In this document: in pieces, positions 22,371 through 33,125 of the stretch
Numbering within the stretch: position 1 is the first letter of the stretch
Layout: every line of letters starts with the position of its first letter
Notes under the pieces: generated by a model
What the model saw: only the letters and a program-made list of their open reading frames with translations
The model's database searches: none
What the model was told of the DNA's origin: nothing
Assembly (NCBI GenBank): GCA_963082975.1
Contig: OY720346.1
Coordinates: 70,299,267 to 70,363,266, forward strand
Length of the DNA: 64,000 bases
Origin: Labia minor
Taxonomy: Eukaryota > Arthropoda > Insecta > Dermaptera > Spongiphoridae
Reading direction: 5' to 3'
Position numbers and translations under genes: made by a program

Positions 22371-22434
22371 AGAAAAGTACAAAAAAAACTTCTTTTATAT
22401 ACATCAGAAGAAGTTTTTTTTTTTTGTACTTTTC
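22371..22434. repeat. Perfect-arm hairpin of about 25 bp
   Basis: GAAAAGTACAAAAAAAACTTCT is mirrored by AGAAGTTTTTTTTTTTTGTAC followed by TTTTC, around a short AT loop. This could be a tiny foldback element or a cruciform. No flanking duplication is obvious. Confidence 0.75.
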
Positions 22435-22971
22435 ATTTTACAACAGATAGAATTGCAATTAAATATTATAATGTAATTTTGCTTGGAATAGATTAACGAT
22501 ATTGTAATGATGATGATGATGATGAGGAAGATGATGAAACCAACAAAGATGCAATTTCAAAGGATTTTAGTTGCGCAATTATGCATTTATTTATTATTTT
22601 ACTAGAGAATAAACTGGTATATGAAATACACGATTTGAATTTAAAGATTGTAAACATGTTTGAGTGTGAGAATGAAAAGATTAAAATAAATGAACTATAT
22701 ATTTTAATATATATTAATATATAAAAAAAAATTAAATTTAAACAAATGATTGATACGAGTAACAAGAGGAAAATAATTATAATTAAGATAATAATTTAAA
22801 CTTTAAACTATTAATTAAAAATGAAAATCCGAAAACTTATTAATAATTTTGAAGATGTAACTTATTTGTAATCTACTTATTATTTTTTTATGTAATTCAT
22901 AATGCAACTATAAAATTATTATTACAAAATTTAGAATGTATTTTTTACAAATTTCAATTATTTACTTGTTT
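22435..22971. other. AT-rich spacer
   Basis: Contains a short ATG/GAT trinucleotide repeat at 22505-22535, which produces a spurious poly-serine frame on the minus strand. Confidence 0.55.
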
Positions 22972-22979
22972 ATTTAAAC

Positions 22980-23341
22980 CAGCGCCTTTCAACCTGTGGG
23001 GTGGGCCTCCCTTGGTGGGCGCGAAGGTATTAAAACCAATTTCAAGTGCCCGCGAAGATAATTCAAGTGCCCACAAACTTTTGAAAATTTTCGATTTTTT
23101 TCTATTTTTCTCAATATGGTTCTAAAAAAAGATAAGATGATTTTGTGGCCAAACTTTTGAAAATTTTCGATTTTTTTCTATTTTTTTCAATATGGTTCCA
23201 AAAAAAGGTAAGATGATTTTGTGGCCAAACTTGAACATTTTTGATTTTTTTTTTCAATATGGTTTCAAAAACAAGGACAGAAATTAAGGGTTCGCAAGAA
23301 TTTTTTTTTAAAAAAAGGGGGGCGTCGGTACAGAAAGGTTA
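22980..23341. mobile_element. hAT MITE with 8-bp TSD
   Basis: Starts CAGCGCCTTTCAACCTGTGG and ends GGTACAGAAAGGTTA, flanked by ATTTAAAC at 22972-22979 and 23342-23349. It belongs to the same family as 27877-28165. It contains an internal duplication in which TTTTGAAAATTTTCGATTTT occurs near 23085 and 23157. Confidence 0.85.
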
Positions 23342-23349
23342 ATTTAAAC

Positions 23350-23420
23350 ACTTTTAAAGTATATAAATTTTATTTATTTATTCCCATTCTCTCCTTTTGG
23401 GGTTTGGAGTACATTTAAAA

Positions 23421-23464
<44 letters not shown>

Positions 23465-23745
23465 CCTACCGATGGCATTAAGGATCTTGCATTCCAAAAT
23501 AATAATTATAATTTTATTTATTTTTATAAAAAATACTATACATTAATTGTTTATAACACTTAAAACTACCATGATAAATAAATTTCAAAATCACTTGCCA
23601 TTTAAATTGATTTTTAATCCCATTTGAATTTCATTCGAATTGATAATTATTAATAAATAATATTTTAAAAAGATTTCTAACATCAAGTATTTTTTTTTTT
23701 TAATTATATTTATAATCTTCACTTTAATGAATTTGATAGAGAAAG
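23350..23745. other. AT-rich spacer with long (TA)n
   Basis: A (TA)19 tract lies at 23424-23461. Nothing else is recognised. Confidence 0.6.
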
Positions 23746-23749
23746 TGTC

Positions 23750-24080
23750 AAGGTGCCTTCACTTTTCTTTTTCGACACTAATTGTATTAATTGACATCAT
23801 ACGCTAAGGGTGATGACTTGGGGGAGAGTGGAAAACTGTCCGGCGGGCTTTATATTATGAATAATATAGTCGGATGAATAGGATGAGAAGAGGAAAGGGG
23901 AGGACAATGATCGTCTGAAATCTAAGTGTCTCTCTCTTTCTCTCTACCCATTTCGAAGACAATTTAATTATGAAAATGTCAAGGCGCCAGACGTATAAAA
24001 AATTAGGTCATACTAAAATTCACTGTTCGATGATATTTAGAAAGTAATCAGCCATGGTGACATCTACCAAACGATGGTAA
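23750..24080. other. Higher-complexity island
   Basis: Unique sequence with GTCCGGCGGGCTTTATATTA, a purine-rich stretch (23878-23905) and a CT microsatellite (23927-23945). No coding potential seen. Possible regulatory DNA. Confidence 0.3.
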
Positions 24081-24477
24081 TTGTTCGTACATATTTCTAT
24101 GCAAGTTTTTTAAAAATAGTCAGTAAAAAAACTATTTTTAAAAAAATATCTTTGAGCTCATTCAAGCGATAGTTAGAATAAAGATTTATTTTTTTACAAA
24201 TCATAGTATAACCGTTATTGTTATATATTTATTTATTATTTTAGAACAAGAACAAACCAAATCATTGAATTAAGAAGTTTTTAATACTTTAGAAGATCTA
24301 TCTACACTTATTGATTCCCAAAATGAGCGCTACTGGGTGGGTGGTTCAGTGACCGGAGGGAGCGGTTATGGCGCGAGGTGTATTTACGGAAAATTATTAC
24401 TTTTCTATTCTGAATTAAATAAATAGTTTTATAATTTCAATTAAAAGCTTATCTCGTCAAAATTAATATCCAAGGGA

Positions 24478-24572
24478 ATCAAAATTAAAATATATAAAAC
24501 AATTAATTGGCCGGTTGTATTATACGGGAGTGGGGCATGGTCTATGATCTTAGAAAACGAGAGTAGATTTAT
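24478..24572 (+). pseudogene. LINE 3'-region fragment interrupted by hAT MITEs
   Basis: AAAATATATAAAACAATTA, then GGCCGGTTGTATTATACGGG and GGCATGGTCTATGATCTTAG match the LINE copies at 1929 and 30730. The match ends at GAGAGTAGATTTATA, where a hAT MITE begins. Confidence 0.75.
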
Positions 24573-24576
24573 AAAA

Positions 24577-24806
24577 GTGTTTCCCAACGTGGGGCCCACG
24601 CCCCACTAGTGAACAATTTGATTGTAAAGGGGGGGGCAATACGAAAATGGAAATGACCGACATGGTTTATGAAACATTTTTGATTTTTCAATAAAGCTCT
24701 AAAAAAAGGGTAAAATTTTTTTATAAAAAAATCAATTTAGGGGGTCTACCCAAAACGGAAAAACATGGCAAGGGTTCTACGACACAAATAAGTTTGGGAA
24801 CCTATG
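24577..24806. mobile_element. hAT MITE inserted in the LINE fragment
   Basis: Begins AGTGTTTCCCAACGTGGGGC and ends CACAAATAAGTTTGGGAACC-TATG. The end sequence is shared with 14380-14462 and the start with 18664. Its target duplication is blurred because another MITE sits at its right edge. Confidence 0.65.
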
Positions 24807-24814
24807 GTCTAGAT

Positions 24815-25214
24815 CAGTGATTCTCAACCTGGGCGATATCGCCCCCTGGGGGGCGATCGACATCTTAAAGGGGGCGATTATTTGACTATATGATTTTGGG
24901 GGGCGATAAGTTATTTTTGGGGGGCGAAATCATTTTCAACTCTAAAAAAAGGTAAGATGATTTTGCGAACAGGCTTTTTAAACATTTCCTCTTTTTTTCA
25001 ATTTTTTTCAATATGGTTCTAAAAAAGGTCAGATGATTTTGCAATCAGGTTCTGAAACTCGATTTTTCAATATGGCTCTAAGTATCACCTAGTGTACCTA
25101 CCTTATATTAGGGATTATCATGCAATTTTTATCTATAAAAATTTATAGGGGGGGCGAATTAAGAAACGGGTCTTTCAAAGGGGGCGTTTGGTCTAAAAAG
25201 GTTGAGAAACACTG
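24815..25214. mobile_element. hAT MITE with perfect 8-bp TSD, nested
   Basis: Ends are CAGTGATTCTCAACCTGGG and AGGTTGAGAAACACTG, flanked by GTCTAGAT at 24807-24814 and 25215-25222. The interior is G-rich (GGGGGGCGATCGACATCTTA). It is about 400 bp, related to the MITE at 11613, and non-coding. Confidence 0.92.
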
Positions 25215-25469
25215 GTCTAGATAGATAAGAGTAATTTCAAATAACAATGTTTCTAATTCACATCTTTATTTACTAAATTTTACAAAAAAATGTAGAAATG
25301 TGAATCCAGAATTATATCTTTTTGTTTGATTATTATTAAAATTAATTTTTAGGCGCGCTGATTAATATTTTTTCTGGAAAGGGGATGATAATTTTCCGAA
25401 CCACTAATTTAGTCAATGTTTTTTTTTCACTATGCTTAATAAATAATAGAACATAAATATAATCTATAA

Positions 25470-25757
25470 CAGTGGTTCCCAATCTTATTTGGTCAAGCGC
25501 CCCTTTTCCAGAAAATAATTTACTCAGCGCCCACTTGGAAATTAACTTTTTTTAATTTTAATAACAATTAAACAAATAGATAAATGTACCTTTTTGCAAA
25601 ATAATGTAAAGAAAGGTGTAAATTAGAAACATTGAATTTATGTATCTATTTATTTATATCAGAAATATACAAGTAATTTTCCCTAAATGCACATGTGACC
25701 ATCACCGCCCCCCTGGATCGCTCTAGGGGGCGGTACCGTCCACTTTGAGAATCACTA
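25470..25757. mobile_element. hAT MITE with perfect 8-bp TSD
   Basis: Ends are CAGTGGTTCCCAATCTTATT and ACTTTGAGAATCACTA, flanked by ATCTATAA at 25462-25469 and 25758-25765. The interior includes CAGCGCCCACTTGG and CGCTCTAGGGGGCGG. Confidence 0.9.
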
Positions 25758-25765
25758 ATCTATAA

Positions 25766-26676
25766 GTAATTATCATATTAATAATATTTATCACATATAT
25801 TACTAACATATACTAATTGAAAAAATAATATATCCATAAAAATACATTATGTGACTATTTGTATTATTATTATTTTTTTTTTTAATTTTTTAAATCAATG
25901 TAAATATTAAAAAGTAATAAAATTGGCAATTCAATTAGTAAGATTATTTGAAAAATAATAATTGAATGATGTTAGGGAGTGAACTGTTGATTTGAGCTTT
26001 CGGAAGGTTATATTTTCAATGCGGAAAAATTACTTAAGTATATATAATTAAGTGAGTGAGAGTCATAAAAAAATCCTCACTAAAGCAGAGGTATGATTAT
26101 TACATAGCTATTTTAAATAAACATCTATCGATCGATAGATAATGTATTTTGAAAAGAATAATAATAAAATAAAATAAAAAAAAAACATTTTTTTTTAATA
26201 TTATTATTATTATAATATTTTTTAAATAAATATTAAAATCAAATTATAGATTTATATATGGTGGAGAAAAAAAAATTTCACCTTGAATTGATTCACACAG
26301 AAATTGCTTGTACGAACAATTTATTCCTGACCTAGGTCTATGTATTTTACTTTTACTTGGCTATAATCTTAGTTTCCTGGGAATATAAAATATATATATA
26401 TATATATATATATAACGTCTTATTCATATTTACATTACTTTGTGGGTACTGCACTTTTGATAAGTAGATATTGATGTTTGTAAAACGAGCTGACTAACAA
26501 AGACGGACTTGTGTTATCTAAATTTTATTTTTAAATAATCTACCAAAATATTTGACAATGATTATGCATTTAAAAAAATGCAACAACGAATGCAATTGGA
26601 CGCAACGCATAAATTTGTTTTGTAGGTGGGGCTGTATAAAGTTTATATATATTTCTATAAGAATATAAATATAGGT
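25766..26676. other. AT-rich spacer
   Basis: Contains a (TA)n tract at 26390-26414. No supported gene. The 79-codon minus frame at 26518 overlaps the mariner-derived foldback and has no motif. Confidence 0.55.
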
Positions 26677-27016
26677 ATACGGGGTATGTTCAAAAGAAAA
26701 AGTAAATTTTGAATTTTCGGATTTTTTTTTTGTTATGTTGGTACATATGTTTCTCATACGTTGACATTATCAACCATTTTTGATTAGTAGTTTGTTTTTG
26801 ACAACTGAAAAAGTTAGTCACGTTTGGTGTGTTCTTCGATTTTGTACTTAAAAAAAATAATAAGGAATATAAGGAAGTTATGTTTATAATGTCTATAATG
26901 TCTACATTTGAAAAACATATGTGTACCAACATAACAAAAAAAAAAATCGATAATCGAATGTACACAGCCAGCGAAAATTCAGAATTCATCTTTTCTTTTG
27001 AAAAGACCTCATATAG
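26677..27016. mobile_element. mariner-derived foldback MITE
   Basis: The left end GGGGTATGTTCAAAAGAAAA and the right end TCTTTTCTTTTGAAAAGACC are the TIRs of the mariners at 43349, 49326 and 57020. GTTATGTTGGTACATATGTT on the left is repeated inverted on the right (AACATATGTGTACCAACATA). The element is therefore two mariner 5' ends facing each other, with about 140 bp between. No transposase. Confidence 0.8.
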
Positions 27017-27019
27017 ATG

Positions 27020-27868
27020 AGAATTAGCGAAAGTTATGCGAAATTTGAATAAGAATTATTGATATATTTATTATTTTTTTTTTTATATTATATTGATAAA
27101 TATAGATTATAGAAGAATACATATTATAAGTATAACTTATCTAATTTATTTATTTTTTTTTTCTTTTATTTATTTATTTTTTCTTTTAATGGTATAAAAA
27201 AAATGTGATCTTTTTGCACAACAAGCTATAAAAATTCCATGATAAAAGTCTCTTTCTTTGCATTCTAAATCATTATTTAAATGCCATAGATCTTAAATAT
27301 TCGATTGTGTTTCGACTTCTTTTTGTCATATTTTATTATTATTATTTTGTCTAGTAAATGATAGATCGTATAGTTGTTTGTTTCGTATCAATTATTAATC
27401 GCACTATATGCATTTTTGCTTTGAAATAAATCTTCAAAATGGATTTCGAGATAAAACACTCCAGTCTATAAATAATTTCTTACCTCTTCTTCTTTATCAT
27501 TTTTTCTTTCTTTTTTTCTTTTTTTTTTTTTTTTGTCTTGAGTCCAATAAATTTTACGTACGTACAGAAGAGTAAGAAAAAAACGTCGTCGTGGTGTGTG
27601 CTTTGCATGTGCATTTGGGACCAGACGAGAGAGACAGCGCTATTTTAAAAATTTGAAGTTCAATTATGACCTATAATTCATTTGGATTTATATTCTTTCA
27701 GGACACTTGAGAAGAAGACGAAGAAAAAAAAAATAAAAGAAATTAAAAATGGGATACCTTGTATGGCGGGGCGGTGTATCTGAACGCATCTCCTCCATGC
27801 TTTTTCCATTAACCATTGTAGAAATGAAAGAGTGCATTGATTGGTAGATTCCACTGACTAGGAGAACT
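27020..27868. other. Spacer with T-rich runs and a moderate-complexity patch
   Basis: Contains a long T/CTTT-rich tract (27495-27540). Around 27575-27640 and 27750-27870 it is more complex (TTGTATGGCGGGGCGGTGTA) and not repeated elsewhere in the window. No ORF. Confidence 0.4.
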
Positions 27869-27876
27869 CATTAACT

Positions 27877-28165
27877 CAGTGGTTTCCAATCTTTCTGTAC
27901 CGGCGCCCCCCTTTTTTTAAAAAAAATTCTTATGCTCCCCTTCATTTTTGTAATAATCTAATTTCATAAATATTCACATAATATAGTAATTTATTTAATG
28001 GGCTACAAAATAACACATACACATTACACACCCACACACACTCAATTAAGCAAAAACATAATATCTTATAGATTTTAGAAAAAAATGGGTTCTAATACAT
28101 TCGCGCCCCCTTACAACAGTCTCGCGCCCCCCAGAAAGGGCGCGCCCCACACGTTGGAAAACACG
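27877..28165. mobile_element. hAT MITE with perfect 8-bp TSD
   Basis: Ends are CAGTGGTTTCCAATCTTTCT and CACGTTGGAAAACACG, flanked by CATTAACT at 27869-27876 and 28166-28173. CTTTCTGTACCGGCGCCCCC matches the inverted end of the MITE at 22980. Confidence 0.92.
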
Positions 28166-28173
28166 CATTAACT

Positions 28174-28586
28174 CTTTTCAATCTAGGAATTCTTTTAATA
28201 TTTATTTTACTAGAAAATTATTTATTGATATCTAAATTTCTTAATCAAAAAAAATAAATAAATAAATAAATAAAATGTTGGAGTGTTCACCACACGATTT
28301 TGTCATAAATATTTAAAATTTAATAGTATTTTGTAAATCATTGTGATTATATAAGATTAATCTTTTGAAAAATTTTTAATCTCATTTAAATTTACACTCA
28401 ATCGTATTAAGTAGGTTTTTAAGTGAAAATTTGAAAATATTTTAATAGTGAATTTTTTAAAACAAATTATTAAATAGATAATGACTACAAGGAATAGGTT
28501 TGATATATTATATTAATTTAAAAAATAGATTGGTAAATAAATAAGTAATATTAATATATGTATATAAAAAACTTAGTTGAAAATAA
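28174..28586. other. AT-rich spacer
   Basis: (AAAT)n run at 28250-28275. No feature supported. Confidence 0.6.
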
Positions 28587-28785
28587 GCCAATACCTCACT
28601 TTGCGTCGTGGCTACGCTTAAAAAACACGACGCAAACTGAATTGAGATTTTCTATAGCAAACTGTAAAAAGATCGAAGACAAGTTCCGGGGTTACGAAAA
28701 TACTACTTTTTAAAAAGAAAATTGACCAAAGTAAACATTTAAAAAACAAAAATAATATAAAATTTAATTATATACATACATAAAA

Positions 28786-29345
28786 AAAAATTCATGAAGT
28801 TAGCAACATATAAAGGAAGGAATTTCAAATAAATTGTTGAATAAATTTGATCTAATAATATTCAATAAATTATATTATATTAACTAAAATGTTTTTTTTG
28901 ATTAAATTATAAATAATATAAATGATATTTGATTATATTATAAAAAGAAAAAATAATAACCTCCTTTCTAATTAAAATATAGACAAGTACCAATATAATT
29001 TCAGAATTTCTATTATTATCAGTAGTAATCCTTGGTCTAAAGTTTAGGATGTCCAACCTTTTAATTTAATGGGCCACATCGCAAACTTAAATATTTAACT
29101 GGGCCGCAAAATTACCAGAATATGTTAAGCCTAGCTAGTGAATGTCTCACTTTGGGGATAGAGGTGGTTTTTTGTTTTTGAATGTTGCAGCCTTTTTTTT
29201 ATAGCCTCGAAGTTATAGATCGCTTGCCGGACTGTGAATTCTTTAAAATTTAACTCCAAAATGAGTCGATAGTGCGGGGCCGCATCAAAACTTTGAGTGG
29301 GCCGCGTGTTGGACATACCTGGTCTAAACAGTCTATAAGCTATTG
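28786..29345 (+). repeat. Repeat D (copy 2), carrying a hAT MITE
   Basis: Matches 4790-5090 and partly 38990-39125: AAATTGTTGAATAAATTTGA, then TCTAATAATATT and TATAGACAAGTAC. The match stops at the hAT MITE (29042-29320) and resumes at CAGTCTATAAGCTATTGCTA. Confidence 0.8.
29042..29320. mobile_element. hAT MITE with TSD and an empty-site paralogue in the window
   Basis: Ends are TTTAGGATGTCCAACCTTTT and CGTGTTGGACATACCT, flanked by GGTCTAAA at 29034-29041 and 29321-29328. Repeat D at 5057-5070 shows the uninterrupted target. The interior contains GGGCCGCAAAATTACCAG. Confidence 0.9.
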
Positions 29346-29479
29346 CTAACTTGAAAAAAACGTATTCATTTAAAACAAAATAAACTATTCAATTAATTTA
29401 TGAATAACAAAATTAAACAAAAAATTGGTCCAATGTTTTATGATCATATTATTATTGAAATTACACATCTAGAAGAGCA

Positions 29480-29990
29480 ATTCATATATACACTTGTCCC
29501 CCGTTTTTCACGGAAGATTGGTTCCGAACAAAACCGTGTAAATCGATATCTTAAATTTTCTATGTGAATACCGTGTAAAACGAAAAACACTAAAATGTGG
29601 ATAATTAAATCATATTTTAATTCTTGTATTATTTTATTAGGTAGTATATGTAAGTACATAATACAGAATTTTATTCATTCTATATTAGGAATAAAAATTA
29701 TAAGAATATAAATATAAAATAATTAATTACTGTCATCATTTCACAAATTATCAGTCTTTTCGTCCTTTTTTGTATGAAGTCACTTTCATCACTTGAGACT
29801 TCTTGATGAGATTGTTGTTGAGTTGTTGATGAATTAGAGAGGATCGAGATGACTTAGTAATGAAACATCTGTTTAGGTTTTGTAGCAAAATCTTTGTAAA
29901 TCTCCTCATATTGATTTAAGCACTTACTAAGGTCCCGCTGGAATAATTAATATCTTTGTAAAAATAAATTAAAATTAATAAATAAAATAA
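29480..29990 (-). pseudogene. Possible pogo/Tigger-type transposase C-terminal relic
   Basis: At 29490 the sequence ACTTGTCCCCCGTTTTTCAC resembles a Tigger-type terminus. On the minus strand at about 29930-29760 one frame reads CLNQYEEIYKDFATKPKQMF, a stop, then SHQEVSSDESDF, an acidic serine-rich stretch like the tails of such transposases. The evidence is short and weak. It may be the original coding part of element P. Confidence 0.3.
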
Positions 29991-30538
29991 ATAATAATAA
30001 ATAAATAATATAATTAAAATTATAAAATACTATTTACAAAATTTGAGATGATCTCACTAGTAAACATAAATTTTTTAAATATTATTTTGTTACACATTTT
30101 ATTTAATTTTTTACTTAACATTCCACATAATTTTCCACAAAACATATCACCTTGATGTATATTTTTTTTTATTTCACTTAACTGAAAATTTCACAATCTT
30201 TTATGTAATTTACATATCTAAAAGAAACGAATATAATATACAATATTTATTTGAAAATTAATTAAAATTACAAAATACTATTTAAAAAATTTGTCATGAT
30301 CCCACTAGTAAATTTTTTAAAAATTCTTTTGTCACTTGTCATTTAATTTATCACTTGCGTGAAAATTGAACAATTTTTAAATTTGAATTTACACATCTAG
30401 AGAGATGAAATAAGCAATTCAATATATAATTAATATCTATTTAAAAATAAATTAAATTTAATAAATAAAATAAATACAAAATTACAAATTATATAGATTC
30501 GGGGATATCTTTTCAGAGAAAAAAAAGAAAATTTAAAA

Positions 30539-30573
<35 letters not shown>

Positions 30574-30729
30574 AAAGACTCGAACCCAAAACAACGCAAC
30601 CTCGAAAATCTAACGATGCCCAGTAAAAATTAGTACTATTTAAGCAGCGACGCAACTTCGAAAAACGCAAAACGAAATGACGCAAAGCGAGGTGTTAGTG
30701 TACAGGAAATAATAAATATATATAATTTT

Positions 30730-31195
30730 CAAAAATATAAAACAATTATTTTACCGGTTGTATTATATGGATGTGAGGCATGGTCTATGACCTTAAAGGA
30801 CGAGAGTAGATTTAGAGTATTTGAGAATAGGATTCTGCGAAGCATTTATGGGCCAAAGAAAGATGAGGTTACAGGGGAATGGCGAAGATTGCATACGGGG
30901 AATTGCATGACCTCTATACATCTCCAAATATAGTTAGCATTATAAAATTGAGAAGGCTGCGGTGGCTAGGACACTTGGCTAGAATGGGAGAAGAAAGAAT
31001 GGCGAAAAATATATTGGTAGTGAGACCGAGTGGGAAACGTCCACTTGGAAGACCAAGGACGCGGTGGATGTAAGGGAGAAGGGAGATGGGAGAGGATAGG
31101 GACTGGAAGGTTGTGGCTCAGAATAGGAATACTTGGAGGGGTGTGGTTGCTGCGGCCAAGAACTTTCGAATTCCGTAGAGTCACAGAGATAGATA
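30730..31195 (+). pseudogene. LINE 3' end, second copy
   Basis: Same family as 1929-2365, but it keeps the RLRWLGHLARMGEERMAKNI stretch and RPLGRPRTRW. It then has a frame break near 31070 and the 3' end AGTCACAGAGATAGATAGA. The start is a 5' truncation at about ATATAAAACAATTATTTTAC. It lies immediately right of element P. Confidence 0.8.
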
Positions 31196-31199
31196 GAAT

Positions 31200-32090
31200 T
31201 TTCAAAAAGTTATATTTCTCTTTTGATTTTATTATTGCATATGTTTAGTTTATTTTCAATTAAATTTTATATTTGTTTCAACATTAATTTAAAATTAAAA
31301 TTAAATTAACAAAATAATTTATTTAATTAATTTAAAAAAAACAATTATTCTTTAGTTTTATTCTAACATATTTTCATTTTTGATTTTATTCAGAAAAATT
31401 AAATAATTTCCTTATGAATTGCATTTATAATTCTTGTTAATCATATAATGCAACAAGTTTCTCTCCCTTAATTATTATTTAATTCATTTTACAAAACAAC
31501 CATTTAACTTACTTATAGACTTCAACTTAAATATATATAATATATCAATTAATAAACTTCATATAATGATTTAGGAAAAACAACATGCAAAAGATATATG
31601 TAGCTAGAATACAAAAATTGAAATAATCTTTGTGCAAGTGAATTTCTTGGAAGAGTTGCCAAATGATCTTTTAATTGAGAAATAAACATGAAAGATAAAA
31701 AGTTTAAGTATATACATAGAATAGATCCGGTTTTGCACAAACACAAAAGGTGCATTCATGCACACTTGGTGATGGTGGGGATATTTGTTAAAATTCCTAA
31801 TACTTAACTTATTTTGGCAATCCAGACATCTTGCATCGTCTAAAGAAAAACCACCTTAGTTAAATATTTTTATATCTCACTGATAAGAATATATTTTTAA
31901 TTTTGAACATTCATTTTAATAAATGTTAGTAAACTACAAAAATATTCTTTCATTATAATTCCTTGAAATAAAAATATAAATAAAATAATTTTTTATCTTA
32001 TTTCTTTGTATATTAACCTTGTTAAGTTACACAGCTCCTGTTTACTACACCCAGACATTAAGTTCTACCCCTGTTCCCGAGTAGAAAATA
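31200..32090. other. AT-rich spacer
   Basis: No supported gene. A 68-codon minus frame (31549-31755) has no motif. Confidence 0.5.
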
Positions 32091-32095
32091 TCATA

Positions 32096-32382
32096 AGCCC
32101 AATTTACACGGACTTAGTACTTGTCATTAGTTCAGGGGTGGGCAAATACTTTTAAGTGCGGGCCAAAATGAAATTTAAAAAATGTTTTCCGGGCAGGAGA
32201 ACCATATTTCGAAAACACTAATAAAAAAATTTTATCTTTTTTTTTTAGAGACATATTGAAGGAAAAATCAAAATAAGAGCCAACTTTTCCAACGGGCCGG
32301 CGGGAGGACAAATAGCCCGCGCCTAAAAGTATTTGCCCGCCCCTGAACTAATGACAACTACTAAGCCCGTGTAAATTGGGCT
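32096..32382. mobile_element. Foldback element with roughly 66-bp TIRs
   Basis: The left arm AGCCCAATTTACACGGACTT continues to TTAGTTCAGGGGTGGGCAAA. It is mirrored at the right by TTTGCCCGCCCCTGAACTAA, ending CCCGTGTAAATTGGGCT. ATA flanks both outer ends, which may be a 3-bp target duplication. The inner CAGGGGTGGGCAAA is a hAT-like terminus, so this may be a hAT MITE whose flanks were captured into a larger palindrome. Confidence 0.75.
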
Positions 32383-32599
32383 ATAGTGTGGAAGTCCATA
32401 TGTCTATCCATCCTATTTATCTAGTTTAAAAAGTAAATTAAAAAAAATTAATTTGATGTTCCTAATTGTTTAAATATTTTTCCCAAAGAAAAATTAAAAA
32501 TTAAATTTTAATTTTCTAAAAAATATATTTTATGAAATTTAGTTAGATTTTCGAGGTATGTATACAAATTTTCAAAAGGTTATCTCAATCTAAAGATGA

Positions 32600-32690
32600 T
32601 GAAAAATCAATTTTTATTTGTCAAAAGAGCGAACAGACAGAGACAGACGCCAAGTGAAGTTGAGAAAAACGTTATAATATAAAAACAGAA
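32600..32690 (-). repeat. Repeat E fragment with GTCT/GACA core
   Basis: Reverse-complement match to 40115-40205: a GTTTTTCTC/AAACTTCACTT block, a short GTCTGTCT core, TTCGCTCTT.TGACAAAT and CGATTTTTCATCA-like words. The core resembles those of families A-C, but the ends are not defined. Confidence 0.55.
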
Positions 32691-32739
32691 GAGAATGATG
32701 ACATTTTTAAATTATATCTATTTATTATTATATTATTAT

Positions 32740-33025
32740 GTAGGAGGCAGCTAGCCGAGAGTGTAGCATAGCAATTTTCTACACAAGAAGTCGGCGTTCG
32801 ATTCCAACTAAGAATAAATTTTTCTAATAAAATTCAATTTAACATCAGCTGCCTCCAGCTCCAGGAAGTGTTAGTTCCTAGTTCTATACATGCGGAAGGC
32901 AACGGGAAACCACCGCATTAACATTCCCAAGAAAAATCATCATGGCTGGGTGGCTTCTAAGGCTATCCTAGTCATGATGATAGCCAAACTCTGAAAGGGA
33001 GACGGCACCTTAAGAAGATTATTAT
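32740..33025 (+). mobile_element. SINE family 1 (tRNA-derived), plus-strand copy
   Basis: Starts GGAGGCAGCTAGCCGAGAGT (A box TAGCCGAGAG), with GGCGTTCGATTCC (B box) at about 32792-32804. The body contains GGAAGGCAACGGGAAACCAC and ATCATCATGGCTGGGTGG. It ends near GGCACCTTAAGAAG. It matches 1564-1845 over about 280 bp. Confidence 0.85.
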
Positions 33026-33125
33026 AGGGTTTTCTTATAAGAATTACTTTTTTTATTTTTGATTTTGAAGTATAAAATACGCCTCATAATTGACCCTTTG
33101 TGTTGTTTAAAGATCTTTCATATTT

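Larger units (their letters stand above)
28588..30708 (-). mobile_element. Composite TIR element P (copy 2, about 2.1 kb)
   Basis: Inverted ends are CCAATACCTCACTTTGCGTC and GCAAAGCGAGGTGTTAGTG. Both ends match copy 1 at 9430-10424 in reverse complement. Between them lie repeat D, a hAT MITE and a possible pogo/Tigger-type coding relic. P copy 1 lacks this 1.3-kb middle, so copy 1 may be an internal-deletion derivative or copy 2 may have gained inserts. A TTGCGTCG-type word set and a 27-base A run (30547-30570) lie at the right end. Confidence 0.65.

Noticed and set aside
28588-30708. Element P as a Helitron
   Set aside because: It has true inverted ends and TACCTC/GCGTCG-type termini, so a cut-and-paste TIR element fits better.
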